Part shown: piece after piece, positions 63,301-64,000 of the stretch | How the letters are laid out: each line of letters starts with the position of its first letter | How positions within the stretch are numbered: position 1 is the stretch's first letter | Assembly: GCA_000181795.3 (NCBI GenBank) | Contig: CM012954.1 | Span: forward strand, 14,906,704-14,970,703 | Source: Trichinella spiralis | Taxonomy: Eukaryota > Nematoda > Enoplea > Trichinellida > Trichinellidae | Direction: 5' to 3' | Length of the DNA: 64,000 nt | Translations under genes and position numbers: made by a program | Notes under the pieces: model-generated | Databases searched by the model: none | Seen by the model: the letters and a program-made list of their open reading frames with translations, nothing else | What the model was told of the DNA's origin: nothing

Positions 63301-64000
63301 GGCGGGGCCAGCTAGCTAATTCTTGTCTGTTATCTTGTCGTCAGACTGTATTCTTCTTGCTCGTCAACTGTCGCCAATGTCGACTAGCCAATTAGCCTGT
63401 CAGTCGGTCATTAGTAGTGGTAGTGGTAGTAGTAGTAGTAGTAGTAATGGTGGTGCAGTTGTAAAATGCCTCCCTTTAGAGAGGTTTTTGACGGTCTCCC
63501 ATTTTCCCGTCCCCTCGTATGATCGATTGCCATACACCCACGGCGCCTGAGCTCAATATCTCGTTTTCTGTTGCGCATATGACCGAATTTGACCGCTGTC
63601 TCTTTATCAACGCTGTTTGCTGCTGCTGCTGCTCGCTTTATCGATATTTCGCCTAATTGGTCCATTTCACGGCTCTGTTGACGGGAAAGTGCCGCCGACA
63701 AGCGGTATCTTTCTCTCTTCTCATTTTAATATATCATCTGATGACCCAAAATAACGGGAGGCAGACTTGTGTTATTTCATTTTTTATATTTGTTTTTTTT
63801 ACCTTTCTTGTTCATATCTTTCGTTTCTGCATGCCTGCACACAACAGAGTTGAGTAAACATTTTTTTCAGATTATTTTATTACCAAATTCAGTCTCTTTG
63901 TACAGATACAGATACAGATACAGATACACACGCATACAGCACATAGATTGACTGGTGGTCAAGGTTTATTATATTTTTTTCAATTTTCTATTTTTTTATA
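60320..64000 (+). other. GATA intron running off the right edge
   Basis: Donor GTAAGT at 60320. No exon for the basic tail was found. Microsatellites: (ATT)9 at 60721-60747, ATT/ACT at 60782-60820, (GT)n at 62187-62203, AGT/GGT at 63412-63455 and TACAGA units at 63901-63927. A 166-codon minus frame (63126-62626) has no recognisable features. GC-richer patches lie at 62990-63030 and 63090-63700. Confidence 0.4.

Noticed and set aside
1-64000. Transposons, retroelements, other virus-like elements and CRISPR arrays
   Set aside because: No reverse transcriptase, transposase, integrase or capsid-like reading frame, no long terminal repeats and no repeat-spacer array was recognised by eye.

Overview
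This is an intron-bearing, AT-rich eukaryotic window that reads as nematode chromosome. The strongest evidence is a cuticle collagen with an N-terminal membrane segment, a furin-type R-x-x-R site and cysteine-flanked Gly-X-Y blocks. Most resolvable introns are only 46-107 nt with GT..AG ends, while the transcription-factor genes have kilobase introns. The exact species cannot be named. An early-branching (dorylaimian) nematode is a guess from the AT content and the short introns.

Layout. The first 8.3 kb is gene-dense: a cuticle collagen (+), a small secreted cysteine-rich protein (-), a divergent LC8-type dynein light chain (-), an organic solute transporter alpha protein (+), a second divergent LC8-type light chain (-) and a BORCS6/lyspersin-like BORC subunit (-). 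From 8.3 to 23 kb no gene is recognised. That stretch is AT-rich sequence broken by GC-richer islands, including a promoter-like block at 19.6-19.95 kb (two E-boxes, two CArG-type boxes, a TATA box) and a perfect 58-bp palindrome at 21.1 kb. From 23.07 to 30.8 kb lies a complete ONECUT (CUT plus homeodomain) gene, with a 94-codon ORF sitting in its 5.9-kb intron. From 37.1 down to 32.45 kb (-) lies an 11-exon LDL-receptor-family gene with the layout of a VLDL or yolk receptor. About 20 kb of gene-poor DNA follows, with scattered GC-richer islands, and then a two-finger GATA factor starts at 57.75 kb and runs off the right end.

How the genes relate. Most neighbours look functionally unrelated. 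One possible pairing is the BORCS6-like gene and the LC8-like gene just downstream on the same strand: both families act in microtubule-based organelle transport. The two developmental regulators, ONECUT and GATA, each sit in large gene-poor domains with GC-richer islands, as expected for genes with dispersed enhancers.

Limits. All exon structures are inferred by reading splice sites, phase and protein family patterns. No alignment or transcript data were available. I recognised no tRNA, rRNA, transposon, retroelement or CRISPR array.
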